Source: Branchiostoma belcheri (Eukaryota > Chordata > Leptocardii > Amphioxiformes > Branchiostomatidae). Taken from it: a stretch of DNA of 64,000 bases. A model generated the notes under the pieces. The model did not search any database. It saw nothing but the letters and a program-made list of their open reading frames with translations, and was not told the DNA's origin. Positions 44,693-57,110 of the stretch are shown piece by piece. Within the stretch, counting starts at the first letter, position 1; every line of letters begins with the position of its first letter. Both the position numbers and the translations under genes were made by a program. Location: the NCBI RefSeq assembly GCF_001625305.1, contig NW_017804087.1, positions 223,515-287,514 of the forward strand. The letters are read 5' to 3'.

Positions 44693-45915
44693 GGCGATTT
44701 GTCTGCGTGTGGCCCGGCAAAACTTATAGCTTTTCTAGCAAGTTCTCAAGTTAAAATTGTAACACAGTATGCAGGGACTTGTTGGATAAATCCAGGTATT
44801 ATCTTTAATGACTGCGTCCCAAGTACTGACGTTATGAGTAACTTTTCTGAAAATTGTTTTGACAAGATATCATTTGGATTTCAGGTTGCCATGTTAAATA
44901 TAGCAATAGAAATGATAACCTAGTAGTGACTGTACTGGTACCTGGAAACAATCAGACTACAGAAGGATCCAATGGAATCATCAGTCTTTTCGAATTTTTT
45001 TAACTAAAAAAAAAAAAATAAAGCTAGTACCTATATTAGTAAGGTACTGATAGCATAGCATATTGATATAGCATATACTGTTTCTAGCTATCTATGGGTG
45101 GTACCCCCAAAAATAAAGACACACCTCCCGTAGCTTGCTTTGGGACTATTTCAAACAATAATCAAGTATGAAACAAAGATGAAAATGTACTAAGAAATGG
45201 CAGTAAATGTTGATATCACACACATTTCCTCATCCACAATATTTTTAATTTTGCTGCCCTGAAATTGCATTGGATACCTTTAACTACAGGTAACCAGAAA
45301 TCTCTTCTATCCATACTGGTAAGGTTTTCTTGGGTATTTTCCTTTCTACAGAACGTTTCTTTCAGGCAGAGAAGATTCGTGCCATTATACAAATCTATCA
45401 GTCCTTTTGCATGCTTTTTTCAATTTAACTATTGCAAAAGAAATGCTAGCCTAGTACCTACAAATGTATAGTACTGGTAGTAAGGTTTTCCCTGGGTATT
45501 TCCCTCTCTACAGAAACTTTCTTTCAGATGGAGAAGATTCGTGCGATCAGACGAATCCATCAGGATTTGTGCGCGGTTTTGTGACCACGTCCCGGAGGTG
45601 GGGTAGAGGCGTCGCTAGAACCATCCCTCCTGGAAGTGCTTGTGTTGTGGATATAATGCAACTTTCATTGCGGCAGGAGTGCAACAATTGCACGGGCTGC
45701 CCGTAATCCTCCCCGACATGCCCTCCCCTAAATGACTCTGCAAGAAATGACTGGAGTTTATTCCCTGATAAGCTCGGCTGGGCTTTAAGCTCTCAGCGAG
45801 TAAAGCTCTGCGAGACAGTCCGTCGTCGGCGCGGGTCGCCGATGTAATGGAGAACGAGCGCAATGATCAATCATATGTGTTGTTGCATCCCGGCCCGAGC
45901 TAAATCCCCACCGAA
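44693..45915 (+). repeat. Duplicated segment, copy B (starts at assembly gap)
   Basis: Matches copy A from its first base after the gap to the point where copy A is cut by the gap, then continues into unique sequence. It carries about 235 extra bases and small indels near 45459-45480. No terminal repeats mark the extra piece as a transposon. Confidence 0.85.
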
Positions 45916-46997
45916 ATGAAATTTTGGGCAAATGAAAACCCTCGCCCAAATGGCCCTAGGTCGGCTCCCAGAAAAGTCATTTTCAAAATGGGATCAAATG
46001 TGAAGAAAGCTATCAGGGGGGGCGGATTCTCTAAATGGTTCCGACAGAAGTAACGTCCCATTTCTGCTTGTAACGCAGAGTGGCTTGAATGGCACGAGGT
46101 GATGTGGGCGAAATCCTTGAAATATAGCGATACGCCGCCGGCTCGAATCAATACGATAGCGCCAACAGCTACAAGACAGGTATCTGCTGGGAACTTTCCA
46201 ACACGATTTTTGCTGAGTTGCCGTCGCCGATCGTATCACAGAACTTTTGTGCGGAAACGTTTAACCACTCGTGTTATCATCTGAAACTAAACATGTAGAA
46301 CATTTGTAGCATCACTGCATAACCTTGACCGTTGTTGGAAAAGGATCAAGAATGTTATCAGAAGGCTAAAATGGCACTTTATAAAGAAAATCTCAAACTA
46401 ATCTTTGAAGAATTGCCAATACTCTTCAGAACCCACCAGAGGATCTTGTACCGTCTTCAAGCGATCCTAAACATTTCTCTTAATACTAACTAGTTGTTAT
46501 ACACTTGCACCGTACTTTATACATATTTCAGAGTCTAATTTGCTCCCACATTGCAAAAACACATTAAGCAAGCTACCTGTGCTTTGTAATCAATCATGCT
46601 TTAACGGCAGAAATTAAAAATCTTGCACTACCTGACTTCGATATTTCAAACCCATCAGCAAATCTACTCGAGTTCTGGTTTAATGTCAGCGATTATCCAT
46701 TTACGGGAGGCGTAATTTGGTATGAAAAATGACACAATTCCGGATGATGTTACGGCAATGTTTTTGACATGCTAATTCACCTACTGATACAGTCAAATGT
46801 GAAAATGAAGGAACATTTATTAGATTATGGTTAGAGTGCACCAGATGGTTTATGGCAGATGTTAGAAAAAGAACAAGCACCTGCTTCTATATCTTGTGGA
46901 AAAGGAGTCCATTATGATAATACATAACCTCACAAAAAGTGTCAACAAAATGTGTGATATTCAAAGAAACTTAAGTTATAACATGAGGGTTTTTTTT
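45916..46997. other. Non-coding stretch with CpG-rich start
   Basis: 45916-46280 is G+C-rich and complex (GATACGCCGCCGGCTCG, TGCCGTCGCCGATCG), continuing the block that ends copy B. The remainder is A+T-rich with no feature. Confidence 0.4.
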
Positions 46998-47400
46998 GGT
47001 ACTGAATGGTACATCAACAAGACTGGTGGCCCTGTCTTTGGTACTGAATGACACACCAACAAGACTGGTGGCCCTGTCCTTGGTACTGAATGACACACCA
47101 ACAAGACTGGTGGTCCTGTCCTTGGCACTGAATGACACACCAACAAGACTGGTGGTCCTGTCCTTGGTACTGAATGACACACCAACAAGACTGGTGGTCC
47201 TGTCCTTGGCACTGAATGACACACCAACAAGACTGGTGGTCCTGTCCTTGGTACTGAATGACACACCAACAAGACTAGTGGATGACACACCAACAAGACT
47301 GGTGGATGACACACCAACAAGACTGGTGGATGACACACCAACAAAACTTGTGGTCATGTCCTTGGTACTGAATAGCACAAAAAAACACACCAACAAGACT
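46998..47400. repeat. Composite minisatellite, 42 bp and 24 bp units
   Basis: Seven 42 bp units (GGTACTGAATGACACACCAA, CAAGACTGGTGGTCCTGTCC, TT) are followed by 24 bp units (GATGACACACCAACAAGACT, GGTG) and a decayed final unit. The 24 bp unit is a shortened form of the 42 bp one. Because both lengths are multiples of 3 and the unit lacks stops, long open frames exist on both strands. None has a start context or flanking coding signal. Confidence 0.9.
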
Positions 47401-48279
47401 TAAACAAGACAAAGGCATTAAAGAAATCAGGCATATTCCTCTAGTATATACACTGTGTGGTTCTGATATTGAGCTGAAATAGAAATCTGTTTGCTGCAAG
47501 TCAATTGTTCTGGAAAAAGAATTTTTCTGAAATTCCAAAAATATATATTTCTTGCTGTAGTAAGTGGGTGAACAAGAAGATATCTACTGTAATATAGCTG
47601 AAAATTGGATGGAGAATAAGTGTCATTTGGGAAAACGAACTTCATCAGAAGCGGGGTTTGTAATACCATGGATTTCCACTTTTCCCCAGCACCGAGGCAT
47701 TCCATCCAAATTGACTCCCCCATCGCAGCGCATAAAGCGGTTTTTGATATGATTTAACGTGTGCTGTGGACTGATGGAGGCGTTGGAAAAGTGCTTGATA
47801 CAGAGAATATGTATTACAGATGACCTAAATGTCTAATATCACATCACCACAACCCTCGCACAAATTGCCTGCCTGTCACACCACACACACATCCCAGCCG
47901 TCCTGACAACTTTTTGAAAAATGGACAACAAAAACTCGGCGTGTCGGTGGGAAATACATCCTTCAGCCGAATCACATCGTGTGTAACCGAGCTTGTGATT
48001 TATGTTGTTAAGTCGTGCAGAAGAAGCGTTGAGTTACAATTTTTCTTCCTACACAGACAGGCCTACTGTTGCAAAGAGAGGGAATCCGCAATGCTTATAT
48101 AAATCTGGGAGGGAAAATCAGGTTTCCATCATTCTCATTAAAAGGTGTAGAAGAGTAATAGGTCTACATTCTATCTATCTACCATACAAACAATATATCA
48201 CAGCTGTATTCAGGATTGCTATTAATTTCTTGTTTTATTCATTATTGTGAATTTCTCACTGCCTCTGTGCATGTTGCAC
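47401..48279. other. Non-coding stretch, nothing recognised
   Basis: No gene or repeat assigned. Confidence 0.4.
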
Positions 48280-48560
48280 TGTTGTCTTCATACAGTCCTC
48301 GAGTTTCTGAGTTCCTCCACCATTTGCTACCTCCCAGCCTGTGGGGAAACCATGTTGACCCCCAATTTCGTTGGTCTGTGGTTACGACATTTCCCCATCA
48401 TTTCCTGTCACTCTACTGCATCCAAATAACTACACACAAGCCTTTCTATATGTCGCTGTATCTATAGAGCTAATGCAACCACCGTTCAAACATACGAACA
48501 CACCGAAGCAAACATACGAACACACCGAAAACAGAACCTCCACACACGGAGGTAAAAACA
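48280..48560 (+). repeat. Dispersed repeat family 2, copy at 48.3 kb
   Basis: Contains GTCTGTGGTTACGACATTTCC, TTTCCTGTCACTCTACTGC, a duplicated CATACGAACACACCGAA, and the end ACGGAGGTAAA. Confidence 0.55.
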
Positions 48561-51500
48561 CAAACCTACTACATCACACAGCAGAATATCCATCAGACGT
48601 ATAAAATCACATTCTCCATCACGTTCTCTTTCCAGGACCACCATTACACTGAAGAAGAAGAATAACAAGCCTACAGTTTGCCCCACCTACGATTTTTCAG
48701 CCGTGACAGCGGCTGTGCACACACACAAAACATCCCTGCTTTAAAGTCCAATTGACAAGAACAACAAAGAAAGCAGGCATCACTCTTTGCCACCAGGGCC
48801 GTCCCAGTAGGCAACTTCAAACCAGAATGGCCATGGATCCTGCCTGATCCGAAAGATAACATAATATCTGAATATCCTCTGATACAGAGGGGCAATAAGA
48901 TAGGAAAGCAATTACCCTCTCAGACCCCTTAGTAAGAGAAAACCAGCAACATGTAAAATTGTAACATAAAACTGATCGGAGAGATATATTCCGGGTCGGC
49001 CCTCCAAATGCTTCTGTTGGCGCCTCCTGTCTCTGGGTCGGAAACGATCGGGTTGATAAATTTGTCAGCGCGCGCGGGTAAGTGCAGAAATGTGCGGAGG
49101 AAACATAAAAGCTGGGGGGACGTAATCAAGTCGTAAGACAGCGTACGTTGTCACCGCCATCCCAGCACGCTTAAATATGATCACCATAACAACACGGCAA
49201 ACATTACGACACTGCAAATAAATTATTGGTTAGAGACAGACGTGTTTTCCTGCCTTCCCTCATTTGATTTTCCAAAACATCCATGAAGTAAAGTATAGAA
49301 TAACAAGATTGACACCAAACTTTTATCCAATAAAATCTCCAAATGGTTTAATGCCAATTTTGCATTACAGCAAAGTTTTGAACGTTAACAACATTTTTGC
49401 TGATGAAAAACTGGCAGTGATGATATAAATCATAATCATATTGTCATATTCTTTAAAACACACATAAAACATACGGGAAAATCCACAAGCATAATCTGGC
49501 ATGCATTGGGCTACACTGATATACTGAAATTTAGCTTCACAAGAATATACGAAATACACTTCTCAAAGGCTTTAACTTTTCAACAAGGTCTTCTTAGTCG
49601 TCTTTCGCAATAGAAAATTATTTTATGACAAAAAGATATAGCTAAGTAATATGAAAGGAACTACGTCATAAATGTGTTCTACTGAAAAGAAATCCTTTTT
49701 CATACAAAAGATTCTTCCCAACAAAAACATGCATAAAAGTGCTTTTTTATTCAAATCCACCATAGATCCCAGGTATGTACTACACACCTAAAACCCAGTC
49801 ACAAGATATAAGACAACAAACAGTCTTATTTGTCATACTTAGGGAGAAGAAAAGTGTCTTAGGCACAGAAAACTCTGCAGACATTTTTCTTGGTGTCCCC
49901 TTTGGAGGCATAAGCAGCGAAGTCTCAAGAACCTAATTCCCTGCCTGTAAGAGGTACAAGAGAAGAATTATCCTGCAGCACAGATATGGTAATCCTAGTC
50001 GTCCTAATGACCGTCCACGAGAGCAGGGTAAGGGGAAAGTATGACCGGTGGACACACATTTTTCTTCATGAAGGTCGAACACGCTAGGTCATCAGCTATG
50101 CTGCTGCCCCCCTCCCCATCTTCATTAGGGGGGAACAGGAGATGGCTTTTGCGTGACCAGACATAGGTGAGAACTACTTGTGCTTTGTGTGAAGAACGAG
50201 GCAGTCAGAGATGGCAGACTTCACCCCTTTGCATAGGTTGTATACATACACACACAGAAGATGCTACGCTAGCTCGTCATATAGATGTTTATTAGGGGGT
50301 CACCCGGTAAAAAACTATAATACACGTATTCAATTTCTTTCTCCTTTTCTCATTTTGTTAACTTCTCACGTACTGTTACATGTACAGACTTCCAGAAAGT
50401 CGTATTTCATTTTTTTCAAGTAAATCAACTTTTATTTACAAAATGTCCCAGTCATTGCATAGCTTTACTAAAAATTTGTATTTTGCATATATCTGAAACT
50501 TCTCTTCCTTTGTAAAATAGACTTATTGAGAAATGTGACTCTCGGAACGAGTAGCTTATTCAATATTCCTCTCTAATGTTACTGACCCTTTTTATGTCGT
50601 GCTTTAACCTACGGAAACACTTAAGCATGAGTTTCTATTGGCAGGGCTTACACAGTATCACATAACTCCCATTCATGCACATGTCATCTTTCATTTAAAA
50701 TGAAAACTGCCATAGATTCGATAGCAGGGATTTGAAACAAAATCCCAGTAAAGACCAAAATGGCAGAAAAATGGGTGAAATATGGCCAAAACTGGATAGA
50801 TTTGGGTCAGCCTCAGTCCTTTGGGAAACGATCGACACCAGGTAGATTTTTCCTCCCTCAGGAAAAGTGTTGGTGGATGTAGATACACTAGTTACAGTTA
50901 ACCTTCAGCCTGCTAAGGAATCCTGTAGGCACCAAATTTGTATTGGTTATGGAGTAAGGCAGCAGGGAGATTCTCGGTTAAACCATAAGCCACACAAGCC
51001 TGAGATTGCATAAAATTTTGTCCTGTACATCCATATACAACGAATATTAACATAAAACAATATACATGTACTAAAAACTTGGATTCACAATTGAAATTGT
51101 TGTTTGTGGACTATATATAAATACACGTAACGTTATATATACATAGTATTACAAAATTTCTGGTAAATGTTCTGAAAAAGTTTAGTTAGGATCTTCACTG
51201 TTTGAGCTCATTACCATAAAGTATCCATTCCAAAAAAAACTTTGGGCAGAATATATTGTCGTCCTTCTAAAGTACCCTGCCAAAGGGCTGACTCACTTTA
51301 CTGGAAAACCAATTCCAACTCCGCTAGCATTTAGTATCTTATTAGATGCCGCTGACAGGAAATTTCTTCAATCGGCTGGAATGGCAAAAGGGAAATTCCC
51401 AAAGTTAAGAAGCTATTTGGATGCAAAAGAGGGTCTCAGGGATTGGGAATGTATGGGGGTTTATCTGGGAATACATCACTGGTAAGTAATACCCTCGTTT

Positions 51501-52330
51501 GTCATGGGGGAGGGGGGCAGTTGGCAGATTTTTTCCCCCGTCTTTTCCCTTTCACAAAAGGATTATTTTTTGACAGCAATCACAGTAGCTACAGTGTCAG
51601 CTTACGATACATACTGTCGTCTTCAATGCCAGAATATATTATATGATCAATGGATAAAAGGAACAATTATGACTAATTATGACTTCTATTGTGTATATAG
51701 GACAGTACATATAGGGAACTATCTGATTCTGATGTTAGCAATTCTACTAGTAACAATTCTACACAGGAAGATTTGGGGGGATGATGTAACCACAGACTGA
51801 CTAACAGGAAGGCTGAACTGAAGGTCAGCCTAGTCAGTCATCAGGGACACTGACATGATGTTGGGTCAAAGGTTGCAAAAAGGTCCTGAATAGGTTATCA
51901 AAGGTTACCTCATTTTCTATATAAATTTTCCATATATCATTTTCCTGCTAAATTCAAGTCTTTTTCCTCATCATCATGGAAAATGGTGGGAAAAAGTCAT
52001 ACAGAATCAGTGAAAAATTCACAACAATGAACTAAATAAGAAATCTCTTATCAACTCTAAATACTTGGAGGAGGTATGAAATCCTGGATTCCTGGTTGAA
52101 CCTGGATCCCATCCAAGCTTCGGAGGACCTGACAGGAAAAAGTGACTGATCTCATTCTAACCCTAACATTGGTGCCAATCCAATTAATTTCAGTTTCTTA
52201 TGCTTAATTTGCAACAAGGAAGGAATACTTTTTAATTAAAGGTTTTGATTAGAACAATGCACTGTAATTGATATAAGTGATCAAACAATACAGTAGCTCA
52301 TTTGCCCTCCTCTATCAATGTTGTTTTGGA
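48561..52330. other. Non-coding stretch
   Basis: A CpG-containing patch at 48960-49190 (GTCAGCGCGCGCGGGTAAG, GGTCGGAAACGATCGGG) is the only distinctive piece. The rest is A+T-rich. No open frame resembles a protein. Confidence 0.4.
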
Positions 52331-52620
52331 TGGCTGGTAGCTCAGTGGCATGGTGGGTGGGAGGTGATTTTGACTGTTGATTACAAGGGAGATCATACCT
52401 GAAGGTGATCCAGTATGTGCCACATGGGACAATTTGTTGTTGGAGCAATTTAGGAAGCATTGTAATATCTGATTAAATTACATCATACGATCCCCTCAAC
52501 AGTTCCTTTTAATTTTTTTTCATAACAAACAAAACATTTCCCGGAGGTCTGTAAAAATGACAATCATGAAAACCCAAAATACTTCCCAGATGTCTAAAAT
52601 CTCTGATTTCTTGTTCTATT
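52331..52620 (+). repeat. tRNA-headed SINE, most complete copy
   Basis: Starts ATGGCTGGTAGCTCAGTGGC, whose TAGCTCAGTGGC is a good RNA polymerase III A box in tRNA context. It runs through TGATTTTGACTGTTGATTAC and CATACCTGAAGGTGATCC to a tail with TAAATTACATCATACGATCC and AAAATACTTCCCAGATGTC. Relatives: 30.19 kb (same strand), 39.6 and 60.4 kb (opposite strand). The B box is weak. Confidence 0.65.
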
Positions 52621-54309
52621 GGTTGAGAGCACAATGTGGCTTGTAAGGGGTACATGTCAATTATCGAAAGCTTGTGTTATCTAGAATGTTCTTACTTTTA
52701 CCTCTAAAATCTTACACTCAGTACTTTCCATATGCATATACATGTATTCAACCTCAGAATCTTTATTCATACATACAATGTGGCTGCAGGCTTAAAAAAT
52801 CTGAATTATGTCTTGCTATTTGCAATCATTTGCAACTTAACATGTACCAAAACTAGCTCCAAGTAAATGTTTGTATCCCATACCCATGTAGTGCATTGTG
52901 ACATGAATACCACTTGTGTTACCAAAGTAGAGAGATGGGCAATTACATCAGAACCTCTTGTTGGGTTGTGTGCCAAGGCCCCACAGCTCTCCATCATCCT
53001 GACCCTGATTAATACTGCCCCAGATGATATGTGGGACATACTTCATCATGTGGCAGACAGGTACATCAAGCAGATGAGAGCATACCCTCTAACCCCTGCT
53101 GCCTCTGCCATTCATAATGCACACACCAAGGTTACTCCCCGGAGGGGGTGCTGCATTTAAATGAGACGGCACTTTGTAAAGGCATTCTAGACAAAGTTTT
53201 GAAGGACATAACTTCTGAAAGATTCAAAGGGACTATAGAGAATGTGTGTGTGTGTGTGTGTGTGTTTGTTTGTTTGTGTGTTTGCTTGTGTCCATAAGCA
53301 TCTGAATGATAGCACATGCATTGGATGTATTACCTAACTACAGATAACAAAAGGTCAGACACCGGAAATGGGGTCCCACAAGGAATTTGGCAGTTGCTTA
53401 TGGGCAGTAGAAAGATTCCAAAGACCGAAACAAAATATTCACGGAGGTATGAAATCTCTGACTTCTTGGTTGATTTCATTTGGAGAGAAATCCTGATACC
53501 ATAACAATTTTAACCATCCCCCTACTGATCTCTTACAATCAATGCAAATCTAGTACATGGAGAATTCAAACCAAACAGCAGCTTTAACACAGCTTGGTTA
53601 TATACATTTTGTACATGTATACAGTTACTGTAACAATGTCCTAGTGAAATCTATGGAAGCCCTGGGCTTAGAAATTATGTAATCACCAGGTTCTCTTGAA
53701 CTGAACTGAAATTTCCAGCTATAATGTGTTAAGCACATGTACATACATGTATATGGTTGCTGGCTTTCTATGTTTAACTACAGGCTATGGTTTATTTTAA
53801 TATTGACAATCCAAATTTAGCATTGCATACTCTTTTACCGGTGGTACAAGAATACTACAAGACTATCTGTCTACCTGCATATTACTATCAATAGTACCTC
53901 GAAACAAAATTTTCCTAGAAATGTTTGTATGAAATATGTCTACTTTTGGCGTTGCCAAGATCGTACTGCGCTGCTGTAAGGTATTTGCCATCCCCAAAAG
54001 GCCCCCCACTACTGAAGCCCTTCTCTTGTACAATTACAGTGGTGAGCATGATGGGTCTGTACCTTACTACAATCTGACAGATACTCTATCATCCACAACT
54101 CATACCACATGTACTGTACAACATGAGGAGGGGTGGGCTCAGCCACTGTGGTCGTCAGGTATGATTGTGTTATTCCATAGAACGGCATTCTATTTGAGGT
54201 CTGGGCAACAAATGTGAAACGTGGAAGGTTAGATCTAATCTGGCTGCTATAAATCTAGAAGAGAGTTTCTGTATCTTTGTAATATCTTGAAGACTGTTTC
54301 TTTTTGATT
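52621..54309. other. Non-coding stretch, nothing firm
   Basis: A 97-codon plus-strand frame at 52867-53160 lies in balanced-composition DNA but has no recognised domain or splice context. A repeat-like segment at 53390-53500 (ACGGAGGTATGAAATCTCTGAC) resembles the SINE and family 2 tails. Confidence 0.35.
53243..53288. repeat. (GT)n / (TTTG)n microsatellite
   Basis: Eleven GT units run into TTTG units. Confidence 0.9.
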
Positions 54310-54595
54310 GCAAAGAAATAAACAAGAAATTGAAGATTTCACACTTCCGAAGTATCTAGAGTTGTTGTGGACTCTTTATTTTATTTCGACCTTCGGGTTG
54401 AGTCTTGACCTTACTTTCACCTTGCAGGGAGACCATTTTGACCTCCAATTTGACCTTTCTGTCAGTCTGTGGTTACAGCATTCCCTCCTCACTTCTTCTG
54501 ACTTTGCCGTATTTAAATAGCCAGGGACAAACAAGCAAACACTCAAACACACCAAAAACAAAACCTGCATACATGGAGGTAACAAATTCATGGCA
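54310..54595 (+). repeat. Dispersed repeat family 2, copy at 54.4 kb
   Basis: Has AAATTGAAGATTTCACACTTCC, TCTGTCAGTCTGTGGTTACAG, CACTCAAACACACCAAAAAC and the end ATGGAGGTAAC. This is the most complete copy of the family here. Confidence 0.6.
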
Positions 54596-55174
54596 TGGAA
54601 AACAAATTTATCACAACCAACTCTGTCATGTCTGTAGAATATTTGCAAAATATAGTTTCAAAGACGATTCATATCTTTCACTGTTGGAGCACAGTAAAAT
54701 ACTGATTCAGCTAAATGTATGCTGGAGCACATAATCTCCTGGTAAGTCTATCTAGTGTCCATTAATCTTACAACACACAGTTATCTTGGACATTTACCTG
54801 AAAAGATTTCAAATGAGACAGAATGGCAGACATGTAGCTAATCGATATGTGCAGCAGCAAGCAGTGTTTAGGATGAAATACTACCTGAAGATACTGCTGA
54901 AGATACAAGGCATTAAAGTTTATCAATCCAACAACATAGGTTCAGATCTCTCTCTTCATCAGAAAAACTGGAAATGGCTTCCAGTGAGGCTGTCCAAAAA
55001 GTTCTGAATAAGATATAGAATATTTCAGTCTGTAGAATTGAAATATTGATCGTCATTTGTATGTACACGTGTATGACAGGAACCAATATATAGCCATAAG
55101 AAATACATCAATCTAATGAGCATTATTAACTTTTGTTTTTGAGTTATTCTCCTCATTAAGAAACCAGAATGTTC
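54596..55174. other. Non-coding stretch, nothing recognised
   Basis: A+T-rich, no feature. Confidence 0.4.
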
Positions 55175-55175
55175 A

Positions 55176-55265
55176 CCAACCAACCAACCAACCAACCAAC
55201 CAACCAACCAACCAACCAACCAACCAACCAACCAACCAACCAACCAACCAACCAACCAACCAACC
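55176..55265. repeat. (CAAC)n microsatellite
   Basis: About 22 perfect CAAC/ACCA units. The minus strand reads as repeated Trp-Leu-Val-Gly, which is an artefact of the unit. Confidence 0.95.
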
Positions 55266-56279
55266 CTATAGACTAGAAAACATCCCAAAATTCCCTCTGC
55301 AGCAGATAAATATACTAGTAACTAGACAGAGGATATATAGGCACAGTTTGAGTCTCCACCAGTCTGCCCTACACCATCAGGGGCCAGTCAGAGGTCAACT
55401 ATTGACCTACTTTTCGCAGGCCACACATATTGAAAGTCCATCTGGCCGTCCCATCCAGAGGAAACCTCCTCTGTTTGCAAGACTAGCAGATCAATAAATG
55501 GTGATAACTTCAAACAACAACTGAGCTTCACTTTCCTGCTTTCTACTATCCAAACTCATTTCTATCCCAGCATAATGAAAATAATATAGTACTCATTAAA
55601 GATGTGGGATTCTTTGCAAAACTGTCCTCAAAACATAATATAGGAACCCTTCTGCAATACTACAATGTAATACTAGTAATACCAGTAGCTGCTATTTCTA
55701 AGGTAGCAAATAATTGAATGGTAAACTAACTGTAGACTATACTATACAAACTTTATACCTTCATAAAAGTAGGTATGATTACTATGAAGTTTGATTCTAT
55801 GAATGTATATGGTAGAGCCAACCTTGCAACAAACCAGGAGCTATCTACCTTCTGTCATTTGCCTGTTTGTGTATGTAAAAGGAATTGTCATAAATAAAGC
55901 TGTCAGGATGACAGGATAATACAGTATAAACCAAAGTTGACATAAATGGCTTAAAGGCACATTTCAAAAGTAACAGGATGCTACATTTGACAGACGGCCA
56001 AGAGCACACAGCATTAAAAGCTACATTTGACAAGTTGCAGTGTTGAAGTCGAAGCACACATCATATTCTCTCTAGACTAATTAGCCTGCAACACGTTAAA
56101 TAATTGTTAAGATTCCTTGACAATCACCAGTCACAATTCCCTCTCACATACATAATACTATTAGATACACTTGGGGAAAATCATTGCCTAGGCTGCTGCT
56201 ATATTGTTCTATTAATCAATAGTTAAGGTGTTAGAATGAAACAGTGTTATACAGACTGGGAATATATCTCCTAACAATG
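55266..56279. other. Non-coding stretch, nothing firm
   Basis: AGGTCA-ACTAT-TGACCT (inverted half-sites, 5-base spacing) occurs near 55392. Otherwise A+T-rich with no feature. Confidence 0.4.
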
Positions 56280-57110
56280 ACGCATCGCCGAGTCACAATA
56301 TCTTCATGTCATCTGGCATATACAACAGTACGGGGCGGCCATAAACGTGGCTGGTGAAATACTCCGCCATTGGATCGTTACGACTTAAGTGCTAGTTTAT
56401 CGTATTACCCAGTCTTTAGTCAACACAGGGGCTCATGGGCGAATTTTACGCCGTCCTCTTATCGTTTACAACTTGTGAAAACATAACCGCGGGGAGGGCG
56501 CAATAAAACGTTTATATCGGCACCAGGGTTCAAACGACAGTTGTTACAACTTCCGTGATCCGAGCGAGCTACAGCGTTATCACGTTTGCCCGCCATTATT
56601 TAGTGCGGGAGGGTGAGCGACTTTTATATCCATACTTACGGTTCACCATGTGTACAAGCTAACGACTGCTGGCCTACCATAAAACCTCGTTAAAGCCTGT
56701 CCAGGAAACAGCTGGCTCCTTGCCTTCCGTACTTGCACTTGAACCTGTCACAATAAAAACGGAATGCTCCGCAGATGTTCTACGCCATCAACAGAATACG
56801 ACTTTACGACGCAGCCCTTCGCGTGACTGCCTGGGCTAACAATACGCCCAATAAAACCTTGCCTTGTAAACCTCCGCTGTAACGAAAATTGCTGTAAAAC
56901 GAGGCAAGGCCGCCGTGCTATTCTGAATTAATGTCGGAGCATATCATCCAACATCATGATCGTAGCAATAAAGGCTTTTATGGCCTCGGAGGGAGAGGGA
57001 AAGCTTGTGGTAGCGATCCATTTGATGGGGGGATCCTGGCCTTTTAATTGTGAACATTGGGACCTGGTAGACTTGGCCATAAATATGCCTTCCTCTGCCT
57101 TATAACAACA
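56280..57110. promoter_or_regulatory. CpG-rich block with clustered CCATAAA/CAATAAA motifs
   Basis: About 830 bp of CpG-rich, non-repetitive DNA (GGGGCGGCC, AACCGCGGGGAGGGCG, GATCCGAGCGAGC). YMATAAA words, the core preferred by posterior Hox and Cdx homeodomains, occur at 56339, 56501, 56677, 56751, 56849, 56966 and 57077 (plus) and 56977-56983 (minus). Eight in about 750 bp is well above what I would expect. Candidate enhancer. No promoter or exon is visible. Confidence 0.4.

Noticed and set aside
43694..45915. True tandem duplication of a regulatory element
   Set aside because: The copies abut an assembly gap exactly at their shared ends and differ by about 2%, which fits unmerged haplotypes better.
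55025..55288. Minus-strand Trp-Leu-Val-Gly repeat protein
   Set aside because: Produced by a perfect (CAAC)n microsatellite.
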